41,019 bases of DNA, taken from NCBI RefSeq assembly GCF_001542415.1, contig NZ_LNCU01000040.1, forward strand, positions 18,619-59,637. Reading direction: 5' to 3'. The position numbers were made by a program, and so were the translations under genes. Positions 25,021 through 34,194 of the stretch are shown piece by piece (position 1 is the stretch's first letter; every line of letters begins with the position of its first letter). The notes beneath the pieces are model-generated. The model saw only the letters and a program-made list of their open reading frames with translations. It was not told the DNA's origin and searched no databases. This DNA is from Bradyrhizobium macuxiense (lineage in GTDB: Bacteria; Pseudomonadota; Alphaproteobacteria; Rhizobiales; Xanthobacteraceae).

Positions 25021-25122
25021 CCTAGACCATGATGCGATCCGACTGGATCGCTTCACGGTCTACTATCTCTGTTTGACGCGTTTTCTTCACGCGAACCGGG
25101 GTCCACTTCGCTCGAAAACGCT
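25021..25122. repeat. Palindromic intergenic repeat between GGT and DUF1028 genes
   Basis: This element has nested inverted repeats. TAGACC at 25023-25028 pairs with 25057-25062, enclosing GCGATCC (25034-25040) paired with 25045-25051. GCGTTTTC at 25078-25085 pairs with 25114-25121. It fills the gap between the two genes and resembles dispersed repeats common in Bradyrhizobium genomes, from memory. No second copy is present in this window. Confidence 0.7.
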
Positions 25123-26928
25123 TTACCGGCCCGCGGCGTAACCCTGCATGCCGCGCGGGTTGGCCGCTGCCCGGCGGCGAGGGCCGACCTTCGAGGCGGC
25201 GGTGAGCCGGCCTTCCGACCAATCGGGGCCAATCTCCACCACATGGCCGCGGCGCTTCAATTCGTCGATGGTCGACTTCGGCACTCGGTTTTCCAGCACC
25301 AGCACGCCGGGGCGCGCGGTGCGCGGCCAGAACGAGATCGGGAAATGCTCGGAGTGCCAGGCTGGTGCGTCGATCGCCTCCTGCAGATTGAGCTTGGCGT
25401 GGACATGCCGCAGGAAGAACTGCGTGATCCACTGATCCTGCTGGTCGCCGCCCGGCGAGCCCCAGGCGAGATACGGCTCGCCGTCGCGCAGCGCCATGCT
25501 CGGCGACAGCGTCGTGCGCGGCCGCTTGCCCGGTGCGAGCGAGGCCGGGTGGTTCTCCTCCAGCCAGAACATCTGGGCGCGGCTGCCGAGGCAGAAGCCG
25601 AGTTCGGGAATCACCGGCGAGGACTGTAGCCAGCCGCCGGACGGCGTCGCCGAGATCATGTTGCCGGCCTTGTCGATGATGTCGAAATGTACGGTGTCGC
25701 CGCGCACCTCGCCGAACCGGCCGACCGTCGGCTCGCCGGCGCCCATGGCGCCGACGGCCTCGCGGTGCCCTTCGGCGTGGCGCAGCTTGACCACGGCGCC
25801 AAATCCGTCGACCGAGCCGGGGCGGAAATCGAGCGAGGCATGATCCCGCGAGACCAGCTTGCGCCGCTCGTCATTGTAGGCATCAGACAGCAGCGTCTCG
25901 ACCGGGATGTCCGTGAACTTCGGATCGCCGTAGAACGTCTCGCGATCGGCATAGGCGAGCTTCGCGCACTCGATCTGCAGATGGATGAAGTCCGGGCTGA
26001 CTGGATCGAGCCCGTCGAGGTCAAAACCCTTCAGCAGTGCGAGCTGCTGCAACATCACCGGACCCTGGCTCCAGACGCCGGCCTTCTGCACGGTGTAGCG
26101 GCCGTAGTCGTAGGTGAGCGGCGCCTCAATGGTCGGCTGCCAGCGCGCCATGTCGTCGGCGCTCAGCACGCCGCGATGCGGCGAGCCGGAAACATCCATC
26201 ACGTCCTGGGTACGGCAGAACTTGTCGATCGCTTCGGCGACGAAGCCTTTCGACCAGGCCTGTCGCGCGCGCTCGATCTGGGCAACGCGGTCGCTGCCGG
26301 CGCTCTCGGCCTCCTTCAGGATGCGCGCATAGGTCTCCGCCAGCCGCTTGTTGGTGAAGATGGTGCCGGGCCTCGGCACTTCTCCATTCGGCAGATAGAC
26401 GTCGGCGGACGTGGTCCAGTGCTTCCGGAACAACTGTTCGACGGTCTTGATGGTTGCCGCGGCGCGCTCGACCAGCGGATAGCCGTCGCGGGCATAGCCG
26501 ATCGCGGGCTCCAGAACGTCGCGCAGCTTCACCGTGCCGTAATCGCGCAGCAGCAACATCCAGGATTCGAATGTGCCGGGCACGCAGGCTGCGAGCAGGC
26601 CGGTGCCGGGCACCATCTCCAGGCCTTCGCTGCGATAATGCGCGATCGTCGCCTTGGCCGGCGCCGGACCCTGGCCGCAGATCACCTCGCTCTTGCCGCG
26701 CTTGATATCGTGCACGATGATCGGAACGTCACCACCCGGGCCGTTCAAATGGGGCTCGACGACCTGCAGCGTAAAGGCCGTTGCGACGCCGGCGTCGAAG
26801 GCGTTGCCGCCCTTCTCCAGGATCCCCATGCCGACCGCGGTGGCGATCCAGTGCGTCGAGGTGACGACGCCGAAAGTGCCTTCGATCTCGGGCCTTGTCG
26901 TGAACGGATCGGGGTTGATGTTGCTCAT
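25123..26928 (-). CDS. Gamma-glutamyltransferase family protein
   Basis: This 601-residue Ntn-hydrolase would, like its relatives, self-cleave before a threonine and then hydrolyse or transfer a gamma-glutamyl or related acyl group. The likely nucleophile is T412 in GDTVHFDIIDKAGN. Earlier motifs include EKGGNAFDAGVATAF, EPHLNGPGGD and the small-subunit segment LGFCLGSRAQMFW, with PRTTLSPSMALRDGEP later. Unlike E. coli GGT it has no signal peptide, so it appears to be cytoplasmic and would act after import. Some relatives are cephalosporin acylases or oxamate amidohydrolases, so gamma-glutamyl specificity is not assured. It sits between the two peptide-type transporters, about 100 bases after the OppF-like gene, with no other gene in that gap. 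Confidence 0.9.
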   Translation of the reverse strand: MSNINPDPFTTRPEIEGTFGVVTSTHWIATAVGMGILEKGGNAFDAGVATAFTLQVVEPHLNGPGGDVPIIVHDIKRGKSEVICGQGPAPAKATIAHYRSEGLEMVPGTGLLAACVPGTFESWMLLLRDYGTVKLRDVLEPAIGYARDGYPLVERAAATIKTVEQLFRKHWTTSADVYLPNGEVPRPGTIFTNKRLAETYARILKEAESAGSDRVAQIERARQAWSKGFVAEAIDKFCRTQDVMDVSGSPHRGVLSADDMARWQPTIEAPLTYDYGRYTVQKAGVWSQGPVMLQQLALLKGFDLDGLDPVSPDFIHLQIECAKLAYADRETFYGDPKFTDIPVETLLSDAYNDERRKLVSRDHASLDFRPGSVDGFGAVVKLRHAEGHREAVGAMGAGEPTVGRFGEVRGDTVHFDIIDKAGNMISATPSGGWLQSSPVIPELGFCLGSRAQMFWLEENHPASLAPGKRPRTTLSPSMALRDGEPYLAWGSPGGDQQDQWITQFFLRHVHAKLNLQEAIDAPAWHSEHFPISFWPRTARPGVLVLENRVPKSTIDELKRRGHVVEIGPDWSEGRLTAASKVGPRRRAAANPRGMQGYAAGR

Positions 26929-27028
26929 AGGGCTTCACTTCCAGCTGGATCTTGTGGCGCGCGCACTTGATCACAGGCCGGCTGGTATGCCAACCGTCTG
27001 GTTGACATGGCGGCTCCCATCCACGTGA

Positions 27029-28024
27029 TCAGGCCGGAATGGCTGCGGCCGGATTGTTGACGGAGTGGCAGGCGACGCCGTCGATCAGTTCCGGCGTCTT
27101 GCGGCGGCACAGCTCGAAGGCGAGGGGACAGCGCGGGTTGAAGGCGCAGCCAGGCGGCGGATTGATCGGGTTCGGGATCTCGCCCTTGACCGGGATGCGC
27201 TGACGGCCTGACATCGCAAGGTCGGGAACCGCGCCGAGCAGCATCTTTGTGTAGGGCATCCGCGGATTGTCGAACAGACGTCGCCCCTCGGTGATCTCGA
27301 CGATGCGGCCAAGATACATGACGCCGATCCGGCTCGCCATGTGGCGGACGACCGCAAGGTTGTGGCTGATGAAGAGATAGGTCAGGCCGAACTTGTCCTG
27401 CAGGTCGCGCATCAGGTTGAGGATCTGCGCCTGCACCGAGACGTCGAGCGCCGAGGTCGGCTCGTCGCAGACAATGAATTCGGCCTCCGAGGCCAGCGCG
27501 CGAGCGATCGCGATGCGCTGGCGCTGGCCGCCGGAAAACTCGTGCGGGAATTTCAGGCCGTCATCGGGGTGCAGGCCGACCAGCGACAGCAGTTCGCCGA
27601 CGCGGGCCTTGATGTCGCGCTCGCCCTGGATCAGTTCGAAGGCGCGAATCGGCTCGGCGACGATGGCATCGACCCGGAAGCGCGGATTGAGGCTCGCATA
27701 GGGGTCCTGGAAAATCATCTGGATGCGCCGGCGCAGGCGGCGGCGCGCCTGGGCCTGCCTGGGATCGGTCATCGAAACGCCGTCGATGATGACTTCACCC
27801 GAGGTCGGCGGCAACAGGCCGACCACCATGCGCGCCACCGTGGTCTTGCCCGAGCCGGATTCGCCGACCAGGGCGAGTGTCTCGCCGCGCTTGATGTCGA
27901 AGCTGACGCCGTCGACCGCTTTGAGGAATTCGAGGTGGCCGCCTTCGAGCACGCGGTTGAGCCACGGCTTCGAGACGTCGAAGACGCGGCGCAGGTTCTT
28001 TACGTCTATCAGGGCCGCGCTCAT
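27029..28024 (-). CDS. Oligopeptide-type ABC transporter ATP-binding protein (OppF-like), first system
   Basis: This 331-residue ATPase has Walker [10 protein letters not shown] at 54-62, [13 protein letters not shown], signature [16 protein letters not shown] and Walker [13 protein letters not shown]. The C-terminal [15 protein letters not shown] cysteine motif is typical of oligopeptide transporters. The N-terminal insertion [17 protein letters not shown] before the usual AVDGVSF strand is normal for OppF. The start overlaps the OppD-like stop by four bases. It is the last transporter gene of the first system before the GGT-family gene. Confidence 0.94.
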   Translation of the reverse strand: MSAALIDVKNLRRVFDVSKPWLNRVLEGGHLEFLKAVDGVSFDIKRGETLALVGESGSGKTTVARMVVGLLPPTSGEVIIDGVSMTDPRQAQARRRLRRRIQMIFQDPYASLNPRFRVDAIVAEPIRAFELIQGERDIKARVGELLSLVGLHPDDGLKFPHEFSGGQRQRIAIARALASEAEFIVCDEPTSALDVSVQAQILNLMRDLQDKFGLTYLFISHNLAVVRHMASRIGVMYLGRIVEITEGRRLFDNPRMPYTKMLLGAVPDLAMSGRQRIPVKGEIPNPINPPPGCAFNPRCPLAFELCRRKTPELIDGVACHSVNNPAAAIPA

Positions 28025-29004
28025 GCCGCGGTTTCCTTTGCAGGCTCGAACAGGTGGCAGGCGACGGATTGGGCGCCGTGCCTGACGGGCTCGGGTCGCT
28101 CCACGCGGCAGCGGTCGAAGGCGAGCGCGCAGCGCGGATTGAACGGGCAGCCCGGCGGGATCGCCGACAGCCGCGGCATCGACCCCGGAATCTGCACCAG
28201 CCGCTTGTCTTCGCCCGCAAGCGTTGGGATCGCGCCCATCAGGCCCTTGGCGTAGGGATGCAGCGGGTTGCGCACCACGTCCTGCACTGGGCCGATCTCG
28301 GCGATCCGGCCGGAATACATCACTGCGACGCGGTCGCAGGTCTCGGCAATGACGCCCATGTCGTGGGTCACCAGCATCACGGCAGTGCCGTGGTCGCGGC
28401 CGAGCCGCTTGATTAGTGCGATGATCTGCGCCTGCACCGAGACGTCGAGCGCCGTGGTCGGCTCGTCGGCGATGATCAGCTCGGGTTCGGCGCAGATCGC
28501 GAGCGCAATGACCACGCGCTGGCGCATGCCGCCGGAGAATTCGTGGGGGTAGCCGTCGATGCGCTTCTCCGGCGCGGGAATGCCGACCTCGGCGAGCAGG
28601 TCGATCGCGCGCTGGCGCGCAGCGCTCTCGCTGAGGCTAGTGTGGGTGCGGATGGTCTCGATGATCTGATCGCCGATCCGGTAGAGCGGATTGAGGCTGG
28701 TCAGCGGATCCTGAAAGATCATGCCGATCCGCTTGCCCCTCACGCGCCGGATCTCCTCGGGCGGAAGCTGATCGATCCGCGTTCCGGACAGCTCGATCTG
28801 GCCGCCTGAGATGCGGCCGGGCGGATCGATCAGCCCGATCACGGCGAGCCCGGTCACCGATTTGCCGGCGCCGGATTCGCCGACGACGCCGAGCACCTCG
28901 CCCTTGGCGATGTCGAACGATACGCCGTTGATGGCGCGCAGGGTGGCGCGGCGGGTGGCGAATTCCACCTCGAGGTTGCGTACTGAGAGAACGGGCTGGG
29001 TCAT
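28021..29004 (-). CDS. Oligopeptide-type ABC transporter ATP-binding protein (OppD-like), first system
   Basis: This 327-residue ATPase has Walker A GESGAGKS at 42-49, [13 protein letters not shown], signature [16 protein letters not shown], Walker [13 protein letters not shown] and the C-terminal [15 protein letters not shown] motif. The ATG at 29004 overlaps the permease stop by four bases. A longer reading to 29106 would lie antiphase in the permease gene. It partners with the OppF-like protein, which overlaps it in the same way. Confidence 0.94.
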   Translation of the reverse strand: MTQPVLSVRNLEVEFATRRATLRAINGVSFDIAKGEVLGVVGESGAGKSVTGLAVIGLIDPPGRISGGQIELSGTRIDQLPPEEIRRVRGKRIGMIFQDPLTSLNPLYRIGDQIIETIRTHTSLSESAARQRAIDLLAEVGIPAPEKRIDGYPHEFSGGMRQRVVIALAICAEPELIIADEPTTALDVSVQAQIIALIKRLGRDHGTAVMLVTHDMGVIAETCDRVAVMYSGRIAEIGPVQDVVRNPLHPYAKGLMGAIPTLAGEDKRLVQIPGSMPRLSAIPPGCPFNPRCALAFDRCRVERPEPVRHGAQSVACHLFEPAKETAA

Positions 29005-29972
29005 CGGAGCTTCGGGTTGAGTGCGTCGCGCAACCAGTCGCCGAGCAGGTTGATGGACAAGATCAGGCCCGCGAGCGCAATGCCCGGAAACGCGACGATC
29101 CACCATTCGCCGGCGAACAGATAGTTGTTACCGATCCGGATCAGGGTGCCGAGCGAGGGCATCGTGTCGGGCATGCCGGAACCGAGGAAGGACAGCGTCG
29201 CCTCGGTGATGATCGCGAGCGCGAGATTGATGGTGGCGATGACGAGGATCGGGCCCATCGTGTTCGGCAGCACATGCCGCAGCATGATCTTCGGCGCCGG
29301 CAGGCCGATCAGCTGCGCGGCAGCGACGTAATCCTTGTTCTTCTCGACCATGACGGAGCCGCGCACGGTGCGGGCATATTGCACCCAGAAACTGAGGCCG
29401 ATCGCGATCACGAGCACGCCGAGCGTGGCGGTCTCGTCGAGCCGGTTGCCAAGCACCGATTTGGCGACGCCGTTGACCAAGAGCGCGATCAGGATCGCCG
29501 GGAAGGTGAGCTGCACGTCGGCGATCCGCATGATGATGGTATCGATCACGCCGCCGAAATAGCCCGCGATCAGTCCGAGCACGATGCCGAGCGCGCCGGC
29601 GAAGACCACGCCCGACACGCCGGCGGCGAGCGAAATACGCATTCCGTAGAGGATGGCCGAAAAGACATCGCGGCCCTGCTCGTCGGTGCCGAGCAGGAAC
29701 GGGCTTTGGCCGTCGGCGGCCCACAGCGGCGGGATCCGCGAGTTGATCAGCTGCAGCTGCGCAGGATCGAACGGGTTCTGCACCGCAAGCCAGGATGCGA
29801 AGATCGCCAGCAGGAAGAACAGCACAGTGACCGCGGCAGCCACCATGGTCAGCTTGGAGCGCCGGAACGAATAGAAGATGTCGCTGTCGAGCGCGCTCCT
29901 AAGCCAGCCTGCGCCTCCACGCGGGGCTTGCGCGTTGTCTTCGCTGCGATGGGGAACGACGGCGTCGGACAT
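29001..29972 (-). CDS. Oligopeptide-type ABC transporter permease (OppC-like), first system
   Basis: This 323-residue inner-membrane subunit has a longer cytoplasmic N-terminus, then a first helix AAAVTVLFFLLAIFASWLAV. The family block FLLGTDEQGRDVFSAILYGMR follows, and then an EAA loop with YVAAAQLIGLPAPKIMLRHVLPN. Length suits OppC/DppC. It starts 16 bases after the stop of its partner permease and overlaps the OppD-like start. It shares only family-level features with the second system's permease at 18728, so a recent duplication looks unlikely by eye. Confidence 0.93.
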   Translation of the reverse strand: MSDAVVPHRSEDNAQAPRGGAGWLRSALDSDIFYSFRRSKLTMVAAAVTVLFFLLAIFASWLAVQNPFDPAQLQLINSRIPPLWAADGQSPFLLGTDEQGRDVFSAILYGMRISLAAGVSGVVFAGALGIVLGLIAGYFGGVIDTIIMRIADVQLTFPAILIALLVNGVAKSVLGNRLDETATLGVLVIAIGLSFWVQYARTVRGSVMVEKNKDYVAAAQLIGLPAPKIMLRHVLPNTMGPILVIATINLALAIITEATLSFLGSGMPDTMPSLGTLIRIGNNYLFAGEWWIVAFPGIALAGLILSINLLGDWLRDALNPKLR

Positions 29973-29988
29973 GGATCAGTCCCTCGCC

Positions 29989-30969
29989 TTACGTTGCACG
30001 GCTGACGGTCGCGCGCAGCCGCGGATCGACAACGGTGTAGAGGATGTCGACCACGAGGTTGATGGTGACGAAGATCAGCGAGACCATCAACAGATACGCG
30101 GCCATGATCGGGATATCGACATTCTGCACGGCCTGCACGAACAGGAGCCCCATGCCGGGCCACTGGAACACGGTTTCGGTGATGATCGAGAAGGCAATAA
30201 CCGAGCCAAACTGCAGGCCGGCGACCGTGATGACCGGGACCAGCGTGTTCTTCAGCGCGTGGCCGAAATGGATCGCGCGCGTGGTCAGTCCGCGGGCGCG
30301 GGCGAAGCGGATATAGTCGGTCCGCAGCACCTCAAGCATTTCCGCACGTACCAGCCGCATGATCAGGGTCATCTGGAACAGTCCGAGCGTGATCGCCGGC
30401 ATGATGATCGCCTTCCAGCCGGACACGGTGAGAAGTCCCGTGCTCCACCAGCCGAGCTTCACCACCTCGCCTCGGCCGAACGAGGGTAGCCAGCCCAGGG
30501 TCACCGCGAACAGATAGATCAGCAGGATGCCGATCAGGAAGGTCGGCAGTGAAATACCGATCAGCGAGACCGCCTGGAATAATTTGGCCAAGATGGTGTC
30601 ACGGCGCAGCGCCGAATAGACACCCATCAGAATGCCGGCCACCATCGCCAACAGTGTCGCGCAGATCGCAAGCTCCAGCGTCGCCGGCATGCGCTCCGCG
30701 AGCAGCGAGGAGACCGGCAGGCGGAACTGGTAGGACACGCCGAACTTGAACTGCAGCGCGTTGATGAAGTAGTGGGCGAACTGCACCAGCACGGGATCGT
30801 CGAGGCCGAGCGAGTGCCGGATTTCGGCCCGCTGGGCGGCGGAGGTGTCGATCGAGACCATCTGGTTCACCGGATCGCCGGCGAAGCGGAACATCGCGAA
30901 CGCGATGACGCCGACGGCGAGCATGACGCCGATGGCCTGCAGTATGCGACGAAGAGTGAAAGCGAGCAT
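29989..30969 (-). CDS. Oligopeptide-type ABC transporter permease (OppB-like), first system
   Basis: This 326-residue inner-membrane permease starts MLAFTLRRILQAIGVMLAVGV, followed by FRFAGDPVNQMVSIDTSAAQ. Several helices and an EAA loop with YIRFARARGLTTRAIHFGHALKN complete the family pattern. It follows the binding-protein gene on the minus strand after a 103-base gap holding an 11-bp hairpin. It pairs with the OppC-like protein. The length is normal and no motif is missing. Confidence 0.93.
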   Translation of the reverse strand: MLAFTLRRILQAIGVMLAVGVIAFAMFRFAGDPVNQMVSIDTSAAQRAEIRHSLGLDDPVLVQFAHYFINALQFKFGVSYQFRLPVSSLLAERMPATLELAICATLLAMVAGILMGVYSALRRDTILAKLFQAVSLIGISLPTFLIGILLIYLFAVTLGWLPSFGRGEVVKLGWWSTGLLTVSGWKAIIMPAITLGLFQMTLIMRLVRAEMLEVLRTDYIRFARARGLTTRAIHFGHALKNTLVPVITVAGLQFGSVIAFSIITETVFQWPGMGLLFVQAVQNVDIPIMAAYLLMVSLIFVTINLVVDILYTVVDPRLRATVSRAT

Positions 30970-31029
30970 CTCTACCTTTCACTGCTTTTGACATCCGGCG
31001 CGCGCCGTTGCGCGGCGGGAAAACGAGAA

Positions 31030-31055
31030 GTCCCGGAAGCAGACGCTTCCGGGAC
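31030..31055 (-). promoter_or_regulatory. Perfect 11-bp hairpin after the first binding-protein gene
   Basis: GTCCCGGAAGC at 31030-31040 pairs perfectly with GCTTCCGGGAC at 31045-31055, with loop AGAC. In the minus-strand transcript it comes 17 bases after the binding-protein stop. A short TTTT occurs several bases later, so partial termination is possible. Such hairpins commonly keep binding-protein mRNA in excess over permease mRNA. Confidence 0.7.
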
Positions 31056-31072
31056 CCAATTCGCCAAAGCCA

Positions 31073-32668
31073 CTATTCACCCTGTTTGGTCGCCCAGTAG
31101 AGCAAGACCTGGTTGTCCGCGCGCTGGACCAATTTGACCTTTTTCGACACGCCCCACACCAGCGGCTGCTGATGCAGCGGAATGTAGCCGTAATCCTTGA
31201 TAACGAGCTCATAGGCCTGTTTGATCAACTGGTCGCGCTTGGCCGTGTCGCTCTCGACCAGGACCTTGTCAGTCAGCGCGTCGACTTCCTTGTTGCAATA
31301 GCCGCCGAGATTGGCCTCGCCCCGGGTCGAATCCTTCGGATCGTCGCGGCAGCCGAGGATGTCATGCAGCACGTTGTGCGAGTCGGAGGTCGCAGGCGTC
31401 CAGCCCAGCATGAAGAACGAGGTCTGGTAGCCGCCGGGCTTCAGCACCTTGGCGAAATACTGCGCCTTCGGCTGCGCCAGGAGGTCCACCTTGACGCCGA
31501 TGCGGGCCAGCATGCCGACCACCGCCTGGCAGATCGCGGCGTCATTGACGTAGCGGTCGTTCGGGCAGTCCATGGTAACTTCGAAGCCGTTCGGGTAGCC
31601 GGCCTCGGTGAGGAGCTTCTTGGCGGCATCCGGGTCGGCCTTCGGCCGGGTGAAGTCCTTCGACAGCGGATAAAGCTCGGGCGCGATCATCAGCGCCGAG
31701 GGGGTCGACATGCCGCGCATGACGCGGGTCTTGATCAGATCGACGTCGATCGCCTTGTGGAAGGCCTCGCGGACGCGGATGTCCTTGAACGGATTCTTGC
31801 CCTTGACGTTCGAGTACAAGAGCTCGTCGCGGGCCATATCCATGCCGATGAAGATGGTGCGGATCTCCGGTGCGGTCATCACGGTGGCGACGCCGCTCGC
31901 ATTGACACGCTGGATGTCCTGGAGCGGAACCGGCTCGATCACGTCGACCTCGCCCGAGAGCAACGCGGCAACGCGGGTGGCGTCGGAGCCAATCGAGGTG
32001 AAGATGATCTCCTTGAGATTATGCTCCGGCTTCTTCCAGTAGCCCGGAAACGCCTTGAACACGGTCTTCACGCCGGGCTGGTGGCTCTCGATCGTAAAGG
32101 GGCCGGTGCCGTTCTCGTGCAACGCGGCGTAGCTCGGCGTGGTTGCGGAGGCCGGCGTCGGTGCGACGGAGTTGTTCTCCTCACACCACTTCTTGTCCAT
32201 GATGTACCAGCTATCCCATTGCGAGATCAGGATGGGATTGGGCGAGTCCAGCGTCACATCGACGGTGTAATCGTCGACCTTGGTGAATTTGGCGTCGGCC
32301 GGAACGTTGCTGAGGAAATTGGAGCCCTTGGCGCGGACGCGGTCGGCGGAGAACAGGACGTCGTCGGCGGTAAAGGGATCGCCATTGTGGAATTTCACGC
32401 CCTTGCGCAGATGGAAGCGCCACTTGGTGGGGCTCAGATTCTCCCAGCTTTCCGCCAGTGCCGGGATGATCTTCAGGTCCTTGTCGCGCGCGGTCAGGCC
32501 CTCGTAGACGTGGGCGTGATGCGCGATCGTGGTGGTTTCCTTCAGCGTGTAGGGGTCCAGCGATTTGAGCTCGCCCTGGTTGGCGTAGCGCAATGTCTGC
32601 GCGGATGCCGGCGTCGCGACGGCCAGCGCGAGGACCGTTGCCGCAAACAAACTCCAACGTACCGACAT
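31073..32668 (-). CDS. Periplasmic solute-binding protein, family 5 (peptide type), first system
   Basis: This 531-residue extracytoplasmic receptor has a signal peptide at about residues 1-23 (ending ATPASA, then QTLRYANQGE). Family segments include LKSLDPYTLKETTTIAHHAHVYEGL, LRKGVKFHNGDPFTADDVLFSADR, and a C-terminal DYGYIPLHQQPLVWGVSKKV. I chose ATG 32668, which has GGGGGA upstream and begins the signal peptide. Readings extending up to 33160 have no signal peptide at their start and cross the divergent regulatory region. It is the first gene of the minus-strand cluster and is followed by its four transporter partners. The ligand is not predictable from sequence. The downstream GGT-family gene suggests a peptide-like substrate. 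Confidence 0.93.
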   Translation of the reverse strand: MSVRWSLFAATVLALAVATPASAQTLRYANQGELKSLDPYTLKETTTIAHHAHVYEGLTARDKDLKIIPALAESWENLSPTKWRFHLRKGVKFHNGDPFTADDVLFSADRVRAKGSNFLSNVPADAKFTKVDDYTVDVTLDSPNPILISQWDSWYIMDKKWCEENNSVAPTPASATTPSYAALHENGTGPFTIESHQPGVKTVFKAFPGYWKKPEHNLKEIIFTSIGSDATRVAALLSGEVDVIEPVPLQDIQRVNASGVATVMTAPEIRTIFIGMDMARDELLYSNVKGKNPFKDIRVREAFHKAIDVDLIKTRVMRGMSTPSALMIAPELYPLSKDFTRPKADPDAAKKLLTEAGYPNGFEVTMDCPNDRYVNDAAICQAVVGMLARIGVKVDLLAQPKAQYFAKVLKPGGYQTSFFMLGWTPATSDSHNVLHDILGCRDDPKDSTRGEANLGGYCNKEVDALTDKVLVESDTAKRDQLIKQAYELVIKDYGYIPLHQQPLVWGVSKKVKLVQRADNQVLLYWATKQGE

Positions 32669-33079
32669 GTGATTCTGGTCCCCCGTTATTGTGCGCCGGT
32701 TGCTGACGTCCGGCTGATATTGTCGTCCATGTTGCCAGAGTTTGCCCGCCGCGCAAGCGCGATTTCCCAAAGGGTTAATCGGCTTGCGAAGGTGCGGCGC
32801 AACGACTGGGATTTGAGGATAGGCGGGAGCTGCGAGCGCGTGACATTCAACTTTCGGAGTGCCGGACGTCCTGCCCCGGTCACCGGCCGGACGCTCGCGG
32901 AAATGACGACCGGCGAGCCCCCGGTTTGCCGATCCCGGGCCCTTTTGCCGCGGAACGATTTGGTTGACCATAACAGATGATTGAGGCCGACTGGGTCCTG
33001 AGGCAAATTGTGGTCGCTTGCGTGACTCGCCCCATAGCGGCGATACTGACGCCGGTAAGGCGCATTTGAGGAGGCGGAT
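32669..33079. other. Divergent intergenic region between transporter cluster and lipid genes
   Basis: This 411-base gap holds the upstream regions of the first binding-protein gene (leftward) and the DUF6489 gene (rightward). I see no convincing gene. A 9-base word GACGTCCGG at 32705-32713 occurs inverted at 32862-32870, and CCGGT-c-ACCGG is at 32876-32886. Either could be a regulator site or chance in GC-rich DNA. No strong leftward promoter is evident. Confidence 0.5.
33018..33047 (+). promoter_or_regulatory. Candidate promoter for the DUF6489 gene
   Basis: TTGCGT at 33018-33023 and GATACT at 33042-33047 are 18 bases apart. They would start transcription about 25 bases before the ATG at 33080. 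The -10 box differs from TATACT by one base. The prediction is by eye only. Confidence 0.3.
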
Positions 33080-33334
33080 ATGAAGGTCAATGTCGAGATA
33101 GATTGCACGCCCCTCGAAGCGCGGCAGTTCTTCGGTTTGCCTGACGTATCGCCGATGCAAACCGCCGTCATGGACAAGCTGCAGCAGCAGATGACGTCGA
33201 ACATCGACAAGATCTCGCCGGAGTCGCTGATGCAGAGCTGGTTCACCTTTGATCCAAAGCTCGCCGAACGCTTCCAGGACATGTTCGTGGCGATGGCCGG
33301 CCTCGGCGGCATGGGCAAGAAAGATAAGAAATAG
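33080..33334 (+). CDS. Small DUF6489-like protein
   Basis: This 84-residue cytoplasmic protein starts MKVNVEIDCTPLEARQFFGL, then has a Met/Gln-rich predicted helix (VMDKLQQQM) and a second helical part with WFTFDPKLAERFQDMF. It ends in a Gly/Met/Lys tail (GGMGKKDKK). It resembles short alphaproteobacterial proteins classed as DUF6489, whose function is unknown to me. An excellent GAGGAGG ribosome site precedes the ATG. The next gene follows within a few tens of bases, so the two are likely co-transcribed. The amphipathic helices would suit a lipid-granule or protein-binding role next to lipid genes, but that is speculation. Confidence 0.78.
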   Translation: MKVNVEIDCTPLEARQFFGLPDVSPMQTAVMDKLQQQMTSNIDKISPESLMQSWFTFDPKLAERFQDMFVAMAGLGGMGKKDKK

Positions 33335-33360
33335 TGGCCGCCATGGACAGGAGCGCTGAT

Positions 33361-34134
33361 GTGACCGAACGACGGTTGCGCCCGCCGAGCCTGTTCCTGA
33401 TGTTTGCCGAAGCGCGCGGCGTGCTCGAATTCAATTCCAGCCTGTTGCTGTCGCCGCTCTTGATGCAAGCGCCGAAAGGTGACGGCCATCCGGTGCTGGC
33501 GCTGCCGGGCTTCCTCGCCAGCGACCTTTCGATGGCGCCGATGCGACGTTATCTGAAGGAACTCGGCTACGACGCCTATGCCTGGAACATGGGCCGCAAC
33601 TTCGGCGGCATCGCCAGCAGACGCGGTGCGTTGCGCGACCTCTTGAAGCGGATCCACGAGACGTCGGGGCGCAAGGTCTCGATCATCGGCTGGAGCCTTG
33701 GTGGCGTCTACGCCCGCGATCTTGCGGTGCAGATGCCCGAACTGGTGCGGTCGATCATCACGCTGGGCAGTCCGTTCGCCAATGATATCCGTGCGACCAA
33801 CGCGACGCGGCTCTATGAGCTGCTGTCCGGCGAAGCGGTCGGCGACATTCCCGAGATCCGCGCGGCGATCGCCGGCGATATGCCGGTGCCTGCGACCTCG
33901 ATTTATTCCCGCACCGACGGCATCGTGAACTGGCGGACCACCCAAGTGCACCCGTCGGCGACGGCAGAGAATATCGAGGTGCATTTCGCCAGCCATGTCG
34001 GGCTGGGCGTCAATCCTGCCGCCCTCTGGGCGATTGCCGATCGTTTGGCGCAGGCGGAGGGCGAATTCCGGCATTTTGACCGGTCCGGCCCCTTTGCCAT
34101 TGCCTATGGACCTGCAGAACAGGCACAATCCTGA
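33361..34134 (+). CDS. Alpha/beta-hydrolase, lipase/esterase-like
   Basis: This 257-residue predicted hydrolase has the nucleophile elbow GWSLGG with S112, a candidate acid D186 in YSRTDGIVNW, and the catalytic histidine H212 in FASHVGLGVNP. Together they form a complete Ser/Asp/His triad. An upstream HG-like loop (ALPGFLASDLSM) can form the oxyanion hole. There is no signal peptide. I chose GTG 33361 because AGGAG lies 7 bases upstream. ATG 33343 or GTG 33334 would add 6 or 9 residues and cannot be excluded. It lies between the DUF6489 gene and an acyltransferase, so an intracellular lipid or ester substrate is plausible. Confidence 0.85.
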   Translation: MTERRLRPPSLFLMFAEARGVLEFNSSLLLSPLLMQAPKGDGHPVLALPGFLASDLSMAPMRRYLKELGYDAYAWNMGRNFGGIASRRGALRDLLKRIHETSGRKVSIIGWSLGGVYARDLAVQMPELVRSIITLGSPFANDIRATNATRLYELLSGEAVGDIPEIRAAIAGDMPVPATSIYSRTDGIVNWRTTQVHPSATAENIEVHFASHVGLGVNPAALWAIADRLAQAEGEFRHFDRSGPFAIAYGPAEQAQS

Positions 34135-34194
34135 CTGAATAACGAGAAGCGCCGCCAGGGCGCCCGTACGAGTTCTTGCCCTCGGGAGGGAATC

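Noticed and set aside
31172..32980. Long open frames antisense to other genes, e.g. 31172-32980, 20635-22233 and 37111-39444
   Set aside because: All lie opposite genes with clear family motifs. Their composition is Arg/Asp/Gly/Leu-rich, typical of GC-driven shadow frames, with no supported start sites.
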